In this document: piece after piece, positions 61,847-64,000 of the stretch
How the letters are laid out: each line of letters begins with the position of its first letter
Numbering within the stretch: the stretch's first letter is position 1
Assembly: GCA_965112735.1 (NCBI GenBank)
Contig: OZ218953.1
Location: 2,170,001-2,234,000 of the forward strand
DNA length: 64,000 nt
Direction of reading: 5' to 3'
Origin: Phaeosaccion multiseriatum
Taxonomy: Eukaryota > Ochrophyta, other classes
The notes under the pieces: generated by a model
Database searches by the model: none
Told to the model about the DNA's origin: nothing
Seen by the model: only the letters and a program-made list of their open reading frames with translations
Translations under genes and position numbers: made by a program

Positions 61847-61862
61847 AATATCTCCCTTGCTC

Positions 61863-62767
61863 TCAGTCAGAGCCTTCGCTATGGAAGCCGCAGTCGTTGC
61901 GATGCCCGATGTTTCCATCACCATCGCTGCTGCCCCACCCCCCGAAGCACTCACACACCCCGGTGGCGGAGTCGCAGAGCCCGTGGTCCGAGCAAGGCAG
62001 GTCCAGTTTGCTGCCACGAGTTGTCTCCGTCACAACCACGGAGGGACTACTGTCACCGCCTTCGGAAAGAACCTGTGGGTGCGTGCAGCCGAGCGGGTGG
62101 GTGGGTAGGCGAGTACGTGAGCTAGTTAGTAAGTCCCTCTCTCCGTCCGTCCGTCCATCCCTCCCTCCCTCCCTCCCTCCCTCCCTCCCTCCCTCCCTCC
62201 CTCCCTCCCTCTCTCCGTCCCTCCCCCCGTCCCTCCCTCTCTCCCCCCGTCCCTCCCTCTCTCCCCCCCTCCCTCCCCCCTCCCCCTCCCTCCCCCCCTC
62301 CCTCCCTCCCTCCCACCCTCCCTCCCACCCACCCTCCCTCCCCCCCTCCCTCCCTCCCCCCCTCCCTCCCTTCCCCCCTCTCTCCCTCCCTCCCTCCCTC
62401 CCTCCCTCCCTCCCTCCCTCCCTCACTCCCTCCCTCTCTCTCACCCGAAGCAGGGGCACGTCTCCAAGCTCTGTCTTGAAGGTGATGGCAATCGGTCCGG
62501 AGCCGTCCACCGTGCACACAGGCCCCTCCTCGTCCTCCCCCGCCAGGTCGACAGCCCCCAGCGTCCACATACCCTCCAGGGCCTCCTTCAGATCACCAAC
62601 TGTGCCGTTGGCGTCAATCGATCCTGTGGTTGCTTGTCGGAAACCTAGCTCGAAGGAGCCGTTCTGCCCGGTGCAGGTCAGGTTCTGCTTCTCCCACAAT
62701 GGCGGCTCTAGAACGCCTGTGTGTACACGCAATGTACGCATTGGTGGTGGACAGAGAGGGGTGTGGG

Positions 62768-62813
<46 letters not shown>

Positions 62814-64000
62814 TGCGTGTGTGTGTGAGAGAGTGTGGGTGTGTACGTGTGGGTGCGCACGTGCGTGCTTGAGGAAAAAAAGAAGAGGGAACCAAGGCGA
62901 GGGGCAGAGAGAGAGGGAGAGAGCGAGAGAGCGGCGGAGAGATGATTTCACCGCCACATCTTCGAAAACCCTTCACGCACTCACTCACTCACTCACTCAC
63001 TTACCGCTCTCATTGGCGTAGTACAGCTGATTGAGAACGAAAGAAGGGAGAGACACGCACGCATACACGGACATACACGAAGCTTAAAGTGAGGGAAAAC
63101 AGCACACATTCGACGGTTAAGAGGTAAAGGGCAATCGTAGGGGCATGCGCAGCTTTGTGTGTGTATCTACACTTGCATCGTGCGTGGATGGAGCCCTGGT
63201 ACTCTCTCCAAGTGTTCAGACTAGCTGACTGATACATGACATAGCGAGACGTCGGTACAGGCATATAGGTGTGGGTAGGCATTGGTTCAGATGGGCGGCG
63301 CTGCTTGAGCTCCTGAGCTTCCCTGCTTCGTCCCTTCACTTTCCTTTCTTCCTTCCTTCCGTTCTTCCTTGTTCCTTCATTCCTTCGCTCCCTACTTCTC
63401 CCTTTCCTTCCCTTTCCTCTCTCTCGCCCTCCCTCCCCCCCTCTCTGTATCACCAACTCCTCACCTTGGGATCATCTCCAGTGGGGCAAGACCTGAGGCT
63501 GCAGTCATATCCCGTCCAGTCTGACGCGTTGTGGTAGGAAGGCGCCCCACTCGTGTAGCCAGAAGTGGCACAGTGACAGCCCATCATCTGAAAGACACAC
63601 CAAGAGTGGAGTTTAGAGTGGGTGGGTGGAGACCAATAGAAACGTCAGTCCAGAAGACAAGGGCAGGGGAAGAGAGAGAGAGGGGAGGGAGTCAGTAGCA
63701 TGTGGTGTGCAAAACTGGACCAACCCACCGACCGACTGACCGACTGACCGACTGACCGACTGACCTGGTCAGCATCCCACGTGGCAGAAGCGTTGGCCGT
63801 CGACCCGTACGACACAGGCGCGGGGTTCAAATCCGAATCGGTGGCAAGGAGGGCAAGCTGACGCATGGTCAAGCATTGGCCATGGCCCGAGCAGTAGGAG
63901 CCTGTTTCTGTAAAGCCGGGGCATGTATGACGCTCGCAAGCACCGCCTTCGTGACCAGTGTGGCACACGCATTCCCCGGTGGAGCGGTCGCATTTACCCT
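61863..64000 (-). CDS. EGF/tenascin-like cysteine-rich protein, 5' part missing
   Basis: Exons 64000-63765 (cut by the edge), 63587-63465, 63026-63005, 62716-62445 and 62072-61863 join in phase. The chain carries EGF-like blocks: CDRSTGECVCHTGHEGGACE, CSGHGQC, then WDADQMMGCHC, GYDCSLRSCPTGDDPK, and finally CSDHGLCDSATGVCECFGGW with SSDGDGNIGHRNDCGF. The order (NATxxWDAD, YDCSLRxCPxGDDP, an about 90-residue insert with paired Cys, then a closing EGF) is that of large secreted or surface proteins repeated in stramenopile genomes. Their function is unknown; adhesion is a guess. The visible part has no membrane anchor and ends at a stop at 61863. The upstream N-terminus and any signal peptide lie outside. 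Confidence 0.75.
62155..62432. repeat. (CCCT)n microsatellite in EGF-like gene intron
   Basis: About 280 bp of CCCT and variants in the intron 62073-62444. Here the pyrimidine-rich strand is the non-coding one, an exception to the usual orientation in this window. Confidence 0.9.

Noticed and set aside
62122-62568. Gly/Arg/Glu-rich minus ORF across 62155-62432
   Set aside because: Microsatellite translation in an intron of the EGF-like gene.
63828-63842. GGTTCAAATCC, a perfect tRNA B-box
   Set aside because: It lies inside the EGF-like coding exon (DSDLNPAP) with no acceptor stem, A-box or anticodon arm around it.

Overview
The window is nuclear DNA from a flagellated, photosynthetic stramenopile (ochrophyte-like) alga; the species cannot be fixed from the sequence. 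Three things point there: (1) a plastid-type precursor with a signal peptide ending in an Ala-Phe junction (nickel/cobalt transporter-like gene, 47138-44872); (2) zinc-finger and EGF/tenascin-like families that, as far as I know, are typical of stramenopiles; (3) ciliary genes at the left edge (an LZTFL1 homologue and an LRR protein). Genes are GC-rich and almost all carry several short GT-AG introns, many filled with microsatellites. There is no bacterial-type operon, no CRISPR, no rRNA and no tRNA that I can support.

Layout. 1-1701 (-): LZTFL1/BBS17, cut by the left edge. 1842-6380 (+): LRR protein, divergent from LZTFL1 across about 140 bp. 6664-15475 (+): large protein combining an acidic N-terminus, a polynucleotide-kinase-like P-loop domain, an F-box-like segment and a C-terminal Bles03/DUF1917 domain. 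18705-15705 (-): two METTL21-type methyltransferase domains in one chain. 18869-24839 (+): organellar PPR protein. 33671-25099 (-): RRP12, 15 exons, with a 32-bp minisatellite in one intron. 33914-37350 (+): two-RRM hnRNP. 40393-38234 (-): SIL1, the ER BiP nucleotide-exchange factor. 42425-41285 (-): TRAPPC3/Bet3. 42601-44070 (+): mitochondrial-type hotdog thioesterase. 47138-44872 (-): plastid Ni/Co-transporter-like protein. 47139-49954: no confident gene. 49955-56011 (+): zinc-finger protein with seven Cys/His modules. 56548-58498 (+): FN3-nucleoredoxin fusion. 60970-59313 (-): N-myristoylatable HPt phosphotransfer protein. 64000-61863 (-): EGF/tenascin-like protein cut by the right edge, with a 526-bp MITE just after its stop codon.

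The genes are mostly unrelated housekeeping functions (ribosome biogenesis, ER folding, vesicle tethering, organelle RNA processing, phosphorelay). Several neighbours are head to head over 140-250 bp and probably share promoters. Exon models were built by hand from splice signals and from reading phase, which closes across every junction I list except where stated.

The most unusual observation is in the zinc-finger gene. Between its first two long exons lie four pyrimidine-tract/AG/G/GTAAGT sites. Read as four consecutive one-nucleotide exons, they restore exactly the C-x4-C-x9-C-x2-H spacing of the module that the intron interrupts.
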